Positions 36,221-46,819 are shown, numbered from the stretch's first letter. The stretch is DNA of 57,888 bases from Kiritimatiellia bacterium (GCA_016929905.1 JAFGHX010000039.1:1-57888), one strand, 5' to 3'. Program-made: numbers and translations. The notes: generated from the letters alone by a model not told the origin.

Positions 36221-38059
36221 TCACCGCTGCCCGCCCGCTGCACGTGCCTCCGCCTTCTGTTTCAAGACCCGCGCCAGGTAAGCCCTGGCCGGCCCGTGAT
36301 CGGGCCGGATCCGCAAGGCGGCCGAGAAGTGCGCGACGGCCTCGTCCAGCCGGCCTTGTTTCGTGAACGCGACACCGAGATTCAGGTGCGCCTCCGTCAG
36401 ACGCGGGTCGAGCCGGAGCGCCTCGGAGAACTCGCCGATCGCGTCGTCGAACCGCCGCTGCATGCCAAGCACGCCGCCCAGGTTCAGATGCACCATCGGG
36501 TCGTCGGGCCGCACGCGGAGCACGTCGCGGAAATGGGCGGCCGCCTCCTCCCACTTGCCCACCATCGACAGGGCCACGGCCATGTTGCCGCGGATCTCCG
36601 GGTCGCGCGGCCGCGCGGCAAGCGCCATCTCGTAATGCCGCAACGCGTCCTCCGTCCGGCGCAGCGCGCGCAGGGCGTTGGCCATGTTGAAATGCCCCTC
36701 GGCCAGGTATGGGTCGAGCCGCAGCACCACGCTGAAATGGGGCAGCGCTTCCTCATGGCGATTCTTGTCGTTCAACGCGTTGCCGAGATTGTTGCGCACA
36801 ACCAGGCTGTCCGGGTTGCCGCGCAGCGCGCGCGAAAACAACCGCACCCCGTCGTGCCAGACCGGAAGCTGCACGGCGCTGCGCACGGCCAGCGCAAGCG
36901 GAACCAGAGCAGCCGCGGCCAGGGCGACGCCCCGCCCGCGGCGCGCCGCACACGCGCGCGCCAGCTCCGCACCCAACCCCCAGGCCAAACCGATCAGCGG
37001 CAGATACAGAAACCGGTCCGCGCGAAAGACGTGGTGCGGCAGAAGCTGGGCGCCGGGCGCCAACGCGATAAGGAACCACAGCAACCCGAACAGCCGCACC
37101 GGCAAGCGACGGGCCTGCCACAGCCCGAACAGGGTGGCGGCGACCGATACAGCCCCGAGAAAGACCCCCCAATCGAAGAGACGGGCGGGCACCCTGTTCG
37201 GATATATGCACACGAGCGAGCCGGGCCACACCAGCGTCCGGATGTTCTGCCAGTAGGTGTCCAGCACGACCAACGGCCGCTGCAAGAACGGCACGGGCGA
37301 GGTGGCGACCACCTCGCCTTCAGGAGTCGGGAGCCGGTCAGCGACGATCTTGCCGGCCACCGCCACTGCGCTCACGATCAACAGCGGCCATCCCGCCGCC
37401 GCTGCGCGGCCGACACGCCGCCATACCGGGCCTTCGTCGCGCGGCCCGACGCACACCTCGTAGGAGAGCAAGAGCAGCGGGACGACTGCACCCAGCACGT
37501 TGCTCAGGCAAGCCAACACGCAGAACAGCAGCACGAGCGCCCGGCGCTGCCATGAATGTCGATTCTCGCCCACGTGCAGATGGAACGCCAGCAGGCCGAA
37601 CAGCACGGTCAGCAGTTCCTCCCGGCCGGAGATCCAGGCGACCGGTTCCACGACCACCGGGTGCACGGCGAAGAGCGCCGCACCCGCCGCCGCCCCTGCG
37701 ATCGGGCACCACGCCGGCCCGCCGGCGCCACCCCGGCGCGCGTTCGCCAGCCGAAGGCCCGCCAGGAAGACGAGCAGCACGTTCGCGGCATGAATCAGAA
37801 CATTGCCCAAATGGTACCCGCGCGCATCCAACCCCCAGACCCGATACTCCAGCGCAAACGAGAGCGTGCGCACCGGATAATAACTGCTCAGCGAACGCTG
37901 CGTGAAGATCCGCAGCAGGTTGGCCGGCGTCAGGCTCCGGACCAGCGGATTGCCCGCCACATGATGGTTGTCGTCGTACGGTAGAAACTCATAGCGCACG
38001 GCGGGCGCGAAGAAACTCACCGTGCCCGCCACCAGAAAAAGCGCGACCCCCGCCTTCAT
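36221..38059 (-). CDS. multi-pass membrane protein with C-terminal TPR repeats (TMTC/DUF1736-like)
   Basis: About 612 residues (ATG 38059; a GTG at 38101 would add 14). The N-terminal ~380 residues contain about nine to ten transmembrane helices. The family landmarks are FLPYDDNHHVAGNP, SSYYPVRTLSFALEYRVWGL and HPVVVEPVAWISGREELL, as in TMTC and GT-C-like glycosyltransferases, with the acidic DD in the first loop. The C-terminal third is about six TPR repeats (NNLGNALNDKNRHEEALPHF, then LNLGVAFTKQGRLDEAVAHF). It may transfer a lipid-linked sugar to proteins or assemble such a complex. Substrate unknown. Single gene, followed by repeat DNA. Confidence 0.82.
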   Translation of the reverse strand: MKAGVALFLVAGTVSFFAPAVRYEFLPYDDNHHVAGNPLVRSLTPANLLRIFTQRSLSSYYPVRTLSFALEYRVWGLDARGYHLGNVLIHAANVLLVFLAGLRLANARRGGAGGPAWCPIAGAAAGAALFAVHPVVVEPVAWISGREELLTVLFGLLAFHLHVGENRHSWQRRALVLLFCVLACLSNVLGAVVPLLLLSYEVCVGPRDEGPVWRRVGRAAAAGWPLLIVSAVAVAGKIVADRLPTPEGEVVATSPVPFLQRPLVVLDTYWQNIRTLVWPGSLVCIYPNRVPARLFDWGVFLGAVSVAATLFGLWQARRLPVRLFGLLWFLIALAPGAQLLPHHVFRADRFLYLPLIGLAWGLGAELARACAARRGRGVALAAAALVPLALAVRSAVQLPVWHDGVRLFSRALRGNPDSLVVRNNLGNALNDKNRHEEALPHFSVVLRLDPYLAEGHFNMANALRALRRTEDALRHYEMALAARPRDPEIRGNMAVALSMVGKWEEAAAHFRDVLRVRPDDPMVHLNLGGVLGMQRRFDDAIGEFSEALRLDPRLTEAHLNLGVAFTKQGRLDEAVAHFSAALRIRPDHGPARAYLARVLKQKAEARAAGGQR

Positions 38060-38106
38060 CCGAGCAGGCCCTGTCCAGATCCGAAGCGTCGGCACGGGCA
38101 CCCCCG

Positions 38107-38136
38107 CCGATCCGCGGATCAGAATCCGCGGATCGG
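38107..38136. promoter_or_regulatory. perfect 13-bp hairpin upstream of the TMTC-like gene
   Basis: CCGATCCGCGGAT, loop CAGA, ATCCGCGGATCGG. It lies just before the alternative GTG start at 38101. Each arm is itself rich in GATCCGCGGATC dyads. It may be an operator or a repeat unit. The rest of 38102-38346 contains a loose GGTCAAGGGTTCACGG direct repeat and no gene. Confidence 0.5.
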
Positions 38137-38346
38137 TATGGTTGATGGGCGATGGTTGATGGTCAAGGGTCCATGGTTACCGGTTCGAGGTCAAGGGTTC
38201 ACGGTAGCATTGAGAACACCGGACCGCAAGTGCGGGGTGGCCGCCGCAAAGGCCGAATACGGTTCGGCGACCGCTGTCCGAGCGGCGAATCGCTATCCGA
38301 AGTCTCGCACATGGCTTCGCGGCAACCGAAGGGGAAGATATCGGCG

Positions 38347-41300
38347 CTATTCCTCCAGCCACACGCGCGCGCGATAGTAAACAGGCACGCCCGTCGCGCC
38401 GGGCGGTGCCGCGTAGATCACCGGCCGGCCGTCACCGGCAATGCGTTCGAAGTCGGATACGACAGTCCATGGGGCGTCCGCACCCGCGGATACTTCAAGC
38501 GCGTAGTAGCGAGCCAAGCCCTCGTACCCGGAACCCGTTGCCTGGACGGTGGGAAGGGTGACGACAACCCCGGCGTCGGACAACGTGATATCGACGGCGA
38601 AATAGTCAGCCGGATCTCCGGAATCCGTGCCGGCAATGAATTCGGCCTCATCCGGCACGCCGTCGGCATCAGCGTCCGCAGCGGCGGGAGGCGGGGCTGC
38701 GGCCGGCATGCCCTCGGAATCTGGCCCGGCAGCGGCAGCGGTCGACAGAATCATCTCCGCATCGATGTACGCATCGCTGCTCGAGAGCGTGCGGTTGAAA
38801 GCCTGCACCGCGATCACGTTAAGGCCGGCGTACAGCGGGGGCAGTTCGCTGCCGACAAGGCTCGCCCGCCACTCCAGCCGTTCGGCGTTCCCTGCCGCGC
38901 AGCCGTCATGCGTCAGCGGATCGCCGGGCGCGCCGCTGACGTTCACGCGCGCGACCTCGTAGCCGTTGATCCACATGACGAACCCGTCATCGTATTGTGC
39001 CCACAAGGCCAATGCCTGGATGGCCGCGGGGTCCGGCACATGGAAGCGCCTGCGCAGGAACAACGCGGAGTAGCTGTTCTGCATGTCGTTCAACGGCGTG
39101 CCGTACGTCACGTCCAGCGGGTCGCCATAGCCGAACGGGGCCGGGCCGGCGGACCAGGCCGAATCGTCGAAATCGAGTTGGCGCCACTGCGCCACCGGGC
39201 TGGCAGGCTCAGCGGTGCCCTTCATGTATGTCCACGTCGAGCCGCGCGGCACATGCTCGATCTGCTGCGGCTCGACGCGCACCATGAGGGCATTCACGCC
39301 GTACTCACCCGACAGGGTCAACACCACGTCGCCGTCACCGCCGGGGCTGACATGCCGAAACCGGGCCACATACCCGGTCAGACGGTTCCAGCTCGTGATC
39401 AGCGTCGTCGACGGGTCGCCCGGCCCCGCGAAATCCGTGCCCGGCGTGCTGTGATTTTCGTAGCTGGCCACGTCTGAGATCGTGACGGTGGTCTGCTGGA
39501 TGGCCAGCGACGGGATGTCCTTGTTGCCGAACAGGACGAACTCGAATTCCAGCCCATCGTCCAGACCGTTGACGCTCAGCGTACACTCTGTCCCGTCCGT
39601 CTCGAGCACCCCCCCGCAATCCACGACGCCGTTGAAAACGTCGCCCGCGTCGGTTCCGTCCAGCGCGTTGCCGCCCGAGCTTCCGTTCTGCCCGCCGGAC
39701 ACCTGGAGGCGCGCGTCGAGCGGCCCGCCGGAATCGAGATCGACCAGGAAGCCGTTCGTATCCGCGCCATAGGCGGTGACGTTGCCGGCGGCGACGCCGG
39801 CAAAAACGTTGCAGGCGACAAAGCGAGTCGGGGCGGGTGTTTGCGCGGAGGCGGGTTCGGTGTAGGCGGAATTCCCCAGCCAACGGTGTTCGGCCCTGAG
39901 CCTGTAGTGATAGACGGTTCCGCAGGCAAGTCCCGAGTCGACGTACCGCGTCACATCGGCGGGGATGATGATCGGCTCGCCGAATTCGGCGCCGTCCAGG
40001 CTGCGCTCGATCGCGAAGCGCTCCTCGTTGGCGCTGTTGTCGCGCCAAGTCAGCTCGATCGTGCTGGCGGACAGCGGCGTCGCGGCGAGCTGGGTGGGCG
40101 GCTCGGGCGGCGACTCCATCTGCTCGGCGTAGCCCCTGAGCATGAGCGCGTTGGCGTAGGTGTACCACGTGGCGGCCGCATCGCGGCCGAGGCGCAACTC
40201 GATCCGGCCGTCTGAGCCGGGTACGATGTCGGTATAGCGCGTCACATAACCCGCCTGATTGTTGAACCCGGCGTTGTAGACGGTCGTGTCATCGGGCATC
40301 ACGCCGCTCTCGATACTCGTGCCGCTCGTGCTCTGATTGCGGAAATGTTCGGCGCCGAGCAACGCCCCATGATGCCGGCGCGCCGAGCTGCCGGTGTAGG
40401 CCGGGTTGTTCCGGTCGCAATAGAGCACGAGTTCATACCACATATCCGGCCGCAAGCCGCTGAACGCGAGCACAAGATCCTCCGCCCCATAGGAGACGGT
40501 GCCCGCCCCGTCAGTCTTGCCGTCGAACACGGCGAAGGCATCCGTGCCGGCCGCCGGGTGCCGCCCCTGCGAGGCGTACACGCCGGAACCTCCGGCAACC
40601 GAAAGCCTGACGTTCGATTTCTCGCCCGTCGCATAGTCGATCACACGCCCCTCGCCGACGCCGGAAGGGAACCCGTTCGTGGTCGTCACGGTCGTGATAT
40701 TCTGTGCCGGCTGCCCCGCGAACCAGGCCAGGTCGTTGTAGGCGGTAAACGGACTGTCGGACGGCAAATCGTCATCCGCAATTGTGCAGGTGCACGCAGT
40801 GTTCGCGCCGAGTTGCACAGGGGAGGCGCTCAGGATCGTGATCACCACGGTCTCATCGGGTTCGTGCACTTCATCGTCGAGGATCGTCAATACGAGGTTC
40901 GTGCCGATCTGGCCTGGTGCGAACAACAGGGAAGGCGTACTCAGCGCGTAGTCCGCCCCGCCCCCGGTCGCCGTACCGCCCGCCACGCCGAAGTTGACCG
41001 CGACGGGCACGCTCGGCGGCTCGCTGAGCACGACTTCCAGCAGCGCCGGCGAATGGTCTTCCGCGCCCGACAAGGCGGTTGCGGCGAACTGGACCGTGAT
41101 GGCCGGGTCGTTCTCGGTGATGGTGACCGAGCAGTTGGTCACGGCTCCCAGCTCAGCGTTGCTCGGATTGGCCAAGGCCACCTCAACGGTTTCGTCGCCT
41201 TCGAAAAACGCGTCGTCGACCGCCGCCAATTGGAGAGGCAAGCGTGTTGTGCCGGGCGCAAACGTGTAGGTCGCGGCGGCGTACGTGTAGTCCGCTCCGC

Positions 41301-44300
41301 CCCCGGTCGCCGTGCCGCCCGTGACGATGCAGTCGACGGTCACACTCAGGACCGGCGGGTTCCGCACGGTGATTTCCAGGCCGCTCAACGCCGCCCCCTC
41401 TTCGACCGCGGCTGCGGCCGCGGAGAACTCGACGACCGGGACGGACGCGGTGGGCGCGTAAGACCTGACCAACAGCGCATTGGCGTAGGTGTAGTAGCTG
41501 TGCGACACATCGCGCGCGACACGAAGAACGACTTCGCCGTCCGCGCCGGCGTCGATATCGAGGAAGCGGGTGACGGACCCGTAGGGGTTGTTGTAGCCGA
41601 CATTGTAGAGAGCCGTGTCGTCGGGAACGACATCGGAGACGAGCAGGACCCCGTCGCTGCTGGCGTTACGGAACGAATCGGCCCCCAACAGTGTGCCGTA
41701 GTGGCAGCGTGACGCGGTGCCCACATACCTGCTCTCGCCGCGGTCGCCGTACAGGACGACCTCATAGCGCAGCTCCCGCCGAAGCCCCGTAAGGCGCAGG
41801 AAAAGGTCCTCACTGCTGTAGGAAAGCGTGCCCGCGCAGTCCACGCTGCCGCCAAATGCGGCGTGTGCGTCCGTGCCCGGCGCGGGCGCGGCGCCCTGAA
41901 ACTCATAGATGTTCCCGCCGCCCGTCACCTCAAGGAAAGCGAGCGCGCCGGCCCCGGTATCGCGATGCACCAACCGGCCGTTGTTGGTGAGGCCGCTTGC
42001 GCCGTTGGTACTCGTATAGGTCGTAATGTTCGCCGAAACCTGGCCCGCAAACCATGCGAGATCGTTGCAGGCCGTGAAGACAGCCTGGTAACCGTGCGGA
42101 TCGGCCGCGTCAAGCGGGTCCGTGCCGTTGAGGAACTCGTCCGTGTCCGATTCGCCGTCGCCGTCGGTATCGGCCGCGGGGTTCGCGAATTCGTACGCGC
42201 CGATGTCCCACTGCGCCAAGCCGTCGGCATCGCCGTCCAGCGGCCGCGGCCGGCCCGCGGCGTCCCGCTCAACCTCCGGCCTGTCCGTCCCGGCATCGAT
42301 ACAGGATGAGGACGCGGTCGGGTGGTAGTCAGCATCCAACTTCGGATCTGCGTCCACGTTGCCTTCCCCGGCATAGCCGCCCATGACACAGCAGTAGTGT
42401 ACGTCCGCCGACCCGACGGCGATCTCCTCGCCACTGTTGTCCCAGAAGACCGAATTGAACGCCGTCAATGCTCCGCTCCCACCCAGCACACCCCCGTAGA
42501 TGGCCCTGTTGGCTATGACAGTCGTGTTGATGAACGTGAGCCGGCCGCGCTCGACAAACATCGCGCCCTGACACAGGAATCCCCCGTTGTCTGAGATGAC
42601 GCAGTTGCGGAAGGTGGGCGACCTGGAACTTGTAACGCGCGCGTAGATGGCGGCGCCGTACGAGGCCATGATATCGCCCGTATCGTCCACCACGTTGCCG
42701 CGAACGAGACAGTCATCGAAGGTGGAGCCGCCCCGGCAAAAGACACCTCCGCCCTGTCCCGTGTAGCGTGAACTCTCGATCCGGTTGGCCTCGATGCGGC
42801 AGTAGCGAATGGTCGCCTCGGCGCGTGCGTCGCAGCATATCCCGCCGCCGCCGCCCCAGGGGCTCGACGCCCCGGCCATGCGGTTACTGATGATCGAGCA
42901 TTGCTCGATGAGCGGAGTCGCTGTGCAGTAAATGCCCGCGCCGTAACCGTAATACTCGCCTTCGACCGAGTTCTCGGCCACCACGCAGCCGGTGATGGTG
43001 GGGCTGCCGCCACCACAGAGAACCCCGCCGCCGGCCGGGCACATACTGCCCGACGCCGTGTTGCTTACGACTGTGCAGTTCCGGACCGTGCCCGACCCGG
43101 ACCCGAGGTAGATGCCACCGCCGCCCGCGTGATCGTCCGCCCCCCTCTGCACGGCCGTATTTCCGATAAGCAAGCAGTCTTCGATCACCGGGGCGGAGCC
43201 GGCGCCCACAACGCCGATCCCGCCGCCCAGCCCGGCGCCCGAAATGCCTCGGTCCGCGACGTTCGCGCGAAGGACACACTCTTTGATCGCCGGGCTGGCG
43301 CCGGAACACAAGATGCCGGCGCCGGTGTTCGTCAGGCCGTTGCATACCGTGATGCCGCACAGCACCGAGTTCGTCGTCTCGCCGGCGGCGAACAGGAACC
43401 CGCGCCCTAAGCTCTGGCAATCCACGACCGTCGCTTCGGCCCCGCTCTCCGACTGGACCGTAACGGCCTTTCCACGGAATTCGATGTCCCTGTTGCCGAC
43501 GCCCGAATACGTGCCGTCAGCCACAAGCACCACGTTGCCGTCAACGGCCGCGTCGATGCCTTCCTGAATCGTCACAAACGCCGTCGACCATGACCGCCCG
43601 TCATGGACCGGGCCGGGCGCGTTGCGATCGACGAAGACCTGCGCGTCCACCAATGGCTTGGCGGCCTTCACCATCACGGCGTTGGCGTAGGAGTAGTATT
43701 TCAGGTCCCGATCGCGCCTGAGGCGCAGGCTGACGCACCCGTCGGCTCCGGCGCTGACTTGTGCAAACCGCGTGACGATCCCCGCGTCGGCGTTGTAGCC
43801 GACATTGTAGAAGGACGTATCGTCGGGCGCCAAATGCGTCAGCCGGGCTGCGCCCGGAGTGCTCTCGTTGCGGAAGCTCACGGCGCCTTCCAGCGTGCCG
43901 TAGTGATGGCGGGCGTTGGTGTCGACATAGTAGGCGCCGTTCCGATCGCCATAGAACACGATTTCGTAAACCCAATCGGAGGCCAGCCCCGAAAGCGTCA
44001 GAACGAGATCCTCGTCGCCGTAGGAGACGGTTCCCGCGCCGTCGGCCTTGCCGTCGAATACGGCGAATGCGTCGGTGCCCGCCGCGGGATGGCGGCCCTG
44101 GTCCTCATAAACGCCGCGCCCGCCGCGGACCGAAAGCACCGCCGGTGTTTCCAGGCCCGTCTCGAAGTCGACAAGCCGGCCCGTCGGGTTCGCGGACGGG
44201 AACCCGTTCGTGGTGGTGTAGGTGGTGATGTTCCGCGCGGTCTGCCCGGCGAACCAAGCGAGGTCGTTGTAGGCCGTCCATACCGCGCCGGTCGCCGGAT

Positions 44301-46377
44301 CGTTATCATGAACGATGTACGTATGCGATGTGCCGGCGCCGAGCAGGACGTTGACGGGATCGGAGAGAGACACCACAACCGTCTCATCCGTCTCCGGCTC
44401 ACCGTCATCGATGATCCGGATCGGGATGGCGGCGTCAGTTTCGCCGGGCTCAAACGTGACGGTTCCCGGCGTAAGCATGTAATCCTTACCAGCCCCGGCG
44501 GCGGTTCCGCCCGTGGCGCCATAGCCAACGGCGACGGCCACATCCGTTGTGTGGCTCAACCGCAGCGTCAGGGCAACGGTCGACGTCCCCTCATCGCCGG
44601 CGGAGGCGGAGACGGCGAATTCCACGGTGGGCGGCTCGCCCGTGGCGTATTCCACATGCAGCAGCGGCGCGCCCGAGCTGTCTCCGTCGTAGGACTCGGC
44701 CGCACGTTCGCCGCTGCCCGTCACGATCAGCGCCAGAGGGTTGCCGGCGGCCCAGCCGGCGCGACTCACGATCTCCTGCAGCACCGCCGCGATGTCCGGC
44801 GTGCGTTGCGCCGCGCCCGCTTCGCCCACGGTGTTCCACGCAGGCGGGTTCCAGCCGACGGAGGCGGCCGTGCGCGGCCGCGAGGAGATGTCGTTCGCCG
44901 CCGCCGTGAAGGCGGCGGCATCCTCGCTCGCCTGGCCCTCGATCCGGAGCGCCGTCGACGCGGTGCCGACTTCGTCCACCTTGAACTGAACCCAGGCCTC
45001 GAGGATCGTGGCTCCCTGCGGAATCGCGACGCCGCTGAACCGCATCCCAACCTCCTGATTGCCGCCCCCGTCGTAGACCAGCTCGAGATCGGAACTGGTC
45101 AGGTACAGGCTCCCGTCGGGGCGCTCCTCGGCATCGTCGTCCGATTCTGCGAGGCGTATCTCGACGGTGTCCGTCGCCGTCGTGTACTCCACGTGCAGCA
45201 GCGGCGCGCCGGCGCCGTCGCCGTCGTAGGAGTCCGCCGTACGCTTGCCCGTCCCGGAGACCAACAGCGCCATCGCATTGCCGCGGGTCCAGCCGGAGCG
45301 GTCCACAATTTCCTGCACGATCGCGGCGATGTCCGGCGTCCGCTGCGCGGCACCCGCGGCACCGACGCCGGTCCAGGCCGCCGGGCTCCAGGCTACAGAC
45401 GCCGCCGTCGCGGAACGGGACGTGATGTCGCCGGCCGCGCTCGTGAACGTGCCGGCGTTATCGGCGCTCTGCCCGCGAATCGTCAACACGGTGACCGTCG
45501 AGCCGGTCTCGTCCGCCTTGAACTGCAGGTACGCCTTCACGATCGTCGCGCCGCGCGGGATCGCCACGTTGTTGAACCGCATCCCGATCGCCTGGTCATG
45601 GCCGTCGTAGGTCAGTTCGAGATCGGAACTGTTCAGATACATGCCCCCCGTGCGCAAGTCCTCCTCCGCGTCGTCCGAGGAGGCCGCGACGCGCACGTCC
45701 AACACGCCCCAGACGCCCCGCGGGGTCCTCGCACTGACGGGCGCGGTATAGTCCAGGCTACCCGCCGCGTTGTAGGAGCGGATCTTGTACCAGTATGTCG
45801 TGTCCGCCGCGAGGTCCGCGTCGGTGTAGGTCGTCACGTTCGCCGCGACAAACACGGGGGCGAGCGTCTCGAAATCCGCGCCGTTCAAGCTGCGCCGGAT
45901 CTCGAACCCCTCCTCGTTGTCACTCGCGTCCGTCCAGCTCAGTCCGATCGCGTCTGCGGAAACGGGCTGAGCCGCCAGTCCCCTCGGGGCGGCGGGCTTC
46001 AGGAGAGCAGGCTGCGTGCGGGCCGATACCGCGTCGGTGTAGTCCGAATCGCCCGCGGAGTTGAAGGCGAGCGCCCTGTAGTAGTAGCTGGTGTCGGCCG
46101 CCAGGCCCGTGTCGTTCAGACTCGTGGCGTTGGCTGCCGCGCCGAAGGCCGACCAGGTCACCGTGCCGCTCTCACGCCGGTCGATCTTGAATCCGTCCTC
46201 GTTGGTGCTGTTGTCACGCCAGGTGACGGTGATCTCGCTGGCCGACACCCCCGAGGCCGTCAGCGCGCTGGGTGCGGCCGGCGGCGAATCTTCGCTCGCT
46301 GATGTCTTGGCTAAAGCAGCCGTGAACAAGGCTATGAGCAGCACGCTCGCCGCCCGCTCACGCAGGGCTCGTTTCAT
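38347..46377 (-). CDS. giant exported multi-domain protein with beta-helix, Calx-beta and FN3 domains
   Basis: A 2676-residue protein with a signal peptide (residues 1-28) and AAGGA upstream. Approximate order: two FN3 (33-216); two ~180-residue beta-sandwich repeats with DSYDGDGAGAPLLHVEY (224-575); Calx-beta (582-690); AYNDL-type domain (700-905); a right-handed beta-helix (911-1360; GAGILCSGASPAIKECVL-type turns); a Ca-binding DTDGDGESDTDEF; AYNDL domain 2 (1436-1640); two Calx-beta (1650-1870); AYNDL domain 3 (1878-2080); FN3 (2090-2180); a divergent fourth AYNDL copy (2186-2370); then the shared jelly-roll/Ca/C-terminal module ending VYYRARVWLEE. No catalytic motif. A surface adhesin or structural protein is the likeliest role. 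It is monocistronic and diverges from the ARPP-1 gene. Confidence 0.87.
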   Translation of the reverse strand: MKRALRERAASVLLIALFTAALAKTSASEDSPPAAPSALTASGVSASEITVTWRDNSTNEDGFKIDRRESGTVTWSAFGAAANATSLNDTGLAADTSYYYRALAFNSAGDSDYTDAVSARTQPALLKPAAPRGLAAQPVSADAIGLSWTDASDNEEGFEIRRSLNGADFETLAPVFVAANVTTYTDADLAADTTYWYKIRSYNAAGSLDYTAPVSARTPRGVWGVLDVRVAASSDDAEEDLRTGGMYLNSSDLELTYDGHDQAIGMRFNNVAIPRGATIVKAYLQFKADETGSTVTVLTIRGQSADNAGTFTSAAGDITSRSATAASVAWSPAAWTGVGAAGAAQRTPDIAAIVQEIVDRSGWTRGNAMALLVSGTGKRTADSYDGDGAGAPLLHVEYTTATDTVEIRLAESDDDAEERPDGSLYLTSSDLELVYDGGGNQEVGMRFSGVAIPQGATILEAWVQFKVDEVGTASTALRIEGQASEDAAAFTAAANDISSRPRTAASVGWNPPAWNTVGEAGAAQRTPDIAAVLQEIVSRAGWAAGNPLALIVTGSGERAAESYDGDSSGAPLLHVEYATGEPPTVEFAVSASAGDEGTSTVALTLRLSHTTDVAVAVGYGATGGTAAGAGKDYMLTPGTVTFEPGETDAAIPIRIIDDGEPETDETVVVSLSDPVNVLLGAGTSHTYIVHDNDPATGAVWTAYNDLAWFAGQTARNITTYTTTNGFPSANPTGRLVDFETGLETPAVLSVRGGRGVYEDQGRHPAAGTDAFAVFDGKADGAGTVSYGDEDLVLTLSGLASDWVYEIVFYGDRNGAYYVDTNARHHYGTLEGAVSFRNESTPGAARLTHLAPDDTSFYNVGYNADAGIVTRFAQVSAGADGCVSLRLRRDRDLKYYSYANAVMVKAAKPLVDAQVFVDRNAPGPVHDGRSWSTAFVTIQEGIDAAVDGNVVLVADGTYSGVGNRDIEFRGKAVTVQSESGAEATVVDCQSLGRGFLFAAGETTNSVLCGITVCNGLTNTGAGILCSGASPAIKECVLRANVADRGISGAGLGGGIGVVGAGSAPVIEDCLLIGNTAVQRGADDHAGGGGIYLGSGSGTVRNCTVVSNTASGSMCPAGGGVLCGGGSPTITGCVVAENSVEGEYYGYGAGIYCTATPLIEQCSIISNRMAGASSPWGGGGGICCDARAEATIRYCRIEANRIESSRYTGQGGGVFCRGGSTFDDCLVRGNVVDDTGDIMASYGAAIYARVTSSRSPTFRNCVISDNGGFLCQGAMFVERGRLTFINTTVIANRAIYGGVLGGSGALTAFNSVFWDNSGEEIAVGSADVHYCCVMGGYAGEGNVDADPKLDADYHPTASSSCIDAGTDRPEVERDAAGRPRPLDGDADGLAQWDIGAYEFANPAADTDGDGESDTDEFLNGTDPLDAADPHGYQAVFTACNDLAWFAGQVSANITTYTSTNGASGLTNNGRLVHRDTGAGALAFLEVTGGGNIYEFQGAAPAPGTDAHAAFGGSVDCAGTLSYSSEDLFLRLTGLRRELRYEVVLYGDRGESRYVGTASRCHYGTLLGADSFRNASSDGVLLVSDVVPDDTALYNVGYNNPYGSVTRFLDIDAGADGEVVLRVARDVSHSYYTYANALLVRSYAPTASVPVVEFSAAAAAVEEGAALSGLEITVRNPPVLSVTVDCIVTGGTATGGGADYTYAAATYTFAPGTTRLPLQLAAVDDAFFEGDETVEVALANPSNAELGAVTNCSVTITENDPAITVQFAATALSGAEDHSPALLEVVLSEPPSVPVAVNFGVAGGTATGGGADYALSTPSLLFAPGQIGTNLVLTILDDEVHEPDETVVITILSASPVQLGANTACTCTIADDDLPSDSPFTAYNDLAWFAGQPAQNITTVTTTNGFPSGVGEGRVIDYATGEKSNVRLSVAGGSGVYASQGRHPAAGTDAFAVFDGKTDGAGTVSYGAEDLVLAFSGLRPDMWYELVLYCDRNNPAYTGSSARRHHGALLGAEHFRNQSTSGTSIESGVMPDDTTVYNAGFNNQAGYVTRYTDIVPGSDGRIELRLGRDAAATWYTYANALMLRGYAEQMESPPEPPTQLAATPLSASTIELTWRDNSANEERFAIERSLDGAEFGEPIIIPADVTRYVDSGLACGTVYHYRLRAEHRWLGNSAYTEPASAQTPAPTRFVACNVFAGVAAGNVTAYGADTNGFLVDLDSGGPLDARLQVSGGQNGSSGGNALDGTDAGDVFNGVVDCGGVLETDGTECTLSVNGLDDGLEFEFVLFGNKDIPSLAIQQTTVTISDVASYENHSTPGTDFAGPGDPSTTLITSWNRLTGYVARFRHVSPGGDGDVVLTLSGEYGVNALMVRVEPQQIEHVPRGSTWTYMKGTAEPASPVAQWRQLDFDDSAWSAGPAPFGYGDPLDVTYGTPLNDMQNSYSALFLRRRFHVPDPAAIQALALWAQYDDGFVMWINGYEVARVNVSGAPGDPLTHDGCAAGNAERLEWRASLVGSELPPLYAGLNVIAVQAFNRTLSSSDAYIDAEMILSTAAAAGPDSEGMPAAAPPPAAADADADGVPDEAEFIAGTDSGDPADYFAVDITLSDAGVVVTLPTVQATGSGYEGLARYYALEVSAGADAPWTVVSDFERIAGDGRPVIYAAPPGATGVPVYYRARVWLEE

Positions 46378-46819
46378 GGCGCCGTTCCTTGATTTGACGG
46401 CCCGCCGACCGGACCCGCCCGTTCAGAACCAGACGCCCTTTCGTCTCCCTTCCGACCCCGTTGTGCCCCTGCACGCGACGTCAACTCGAACGGATGCCCG
46501 TCGTCACGCCAAGACAATTCGAACGCTACCCGATTTGCCCGGCTCGCCTGGTTGAATGGTCCTCGCCTAGGCCGCTACTTTTTGAAGCAACATACCACTG
46601 GCACGATACCACAATATGGAAGGTAAAGGCAAGCGAAAATTGGCCCTCTTCCGGGTCAGGTGTGGTCCTACAACTTGTGTGCACCGAAGGGCTCGACACA
46701 CCTGCAAACACAGGGGTGCCGAGTATCGCCATGCCCCATATCTTTACGACCCTTTTACATCCTGATGACAACTGCGCCCCCAATCATATGTAGTCTTCTC
46801 GGTAAAGGAGGGCGGACAC
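46378..46819. other. divergent intergenic region
   Basis: About 440 bp between the giant gene (leftward) and the ARPP-1 gene (rightward), and visibly lower in GC than the rest of the window from about 46560 to 46800. It must contain both promoters, but no convincing -35/-10 pair was found. An 85-codon reverse ORF (46783-46526) has no RBS or recognisable content and is not called. Confidence 0.5.

Noticed and set aside
46594..46612. TGGCACG string in the 46.6-kb intergenic region as a sigma-54 promoter
   Set aside because: The second half lacks the invariant GC at the -12 position.
46526..46783. 85-codon reverse frame in the divergent intergenic region
   Set aside because: No RBS, no domain, and it overlaps the region that should hold two promoters.
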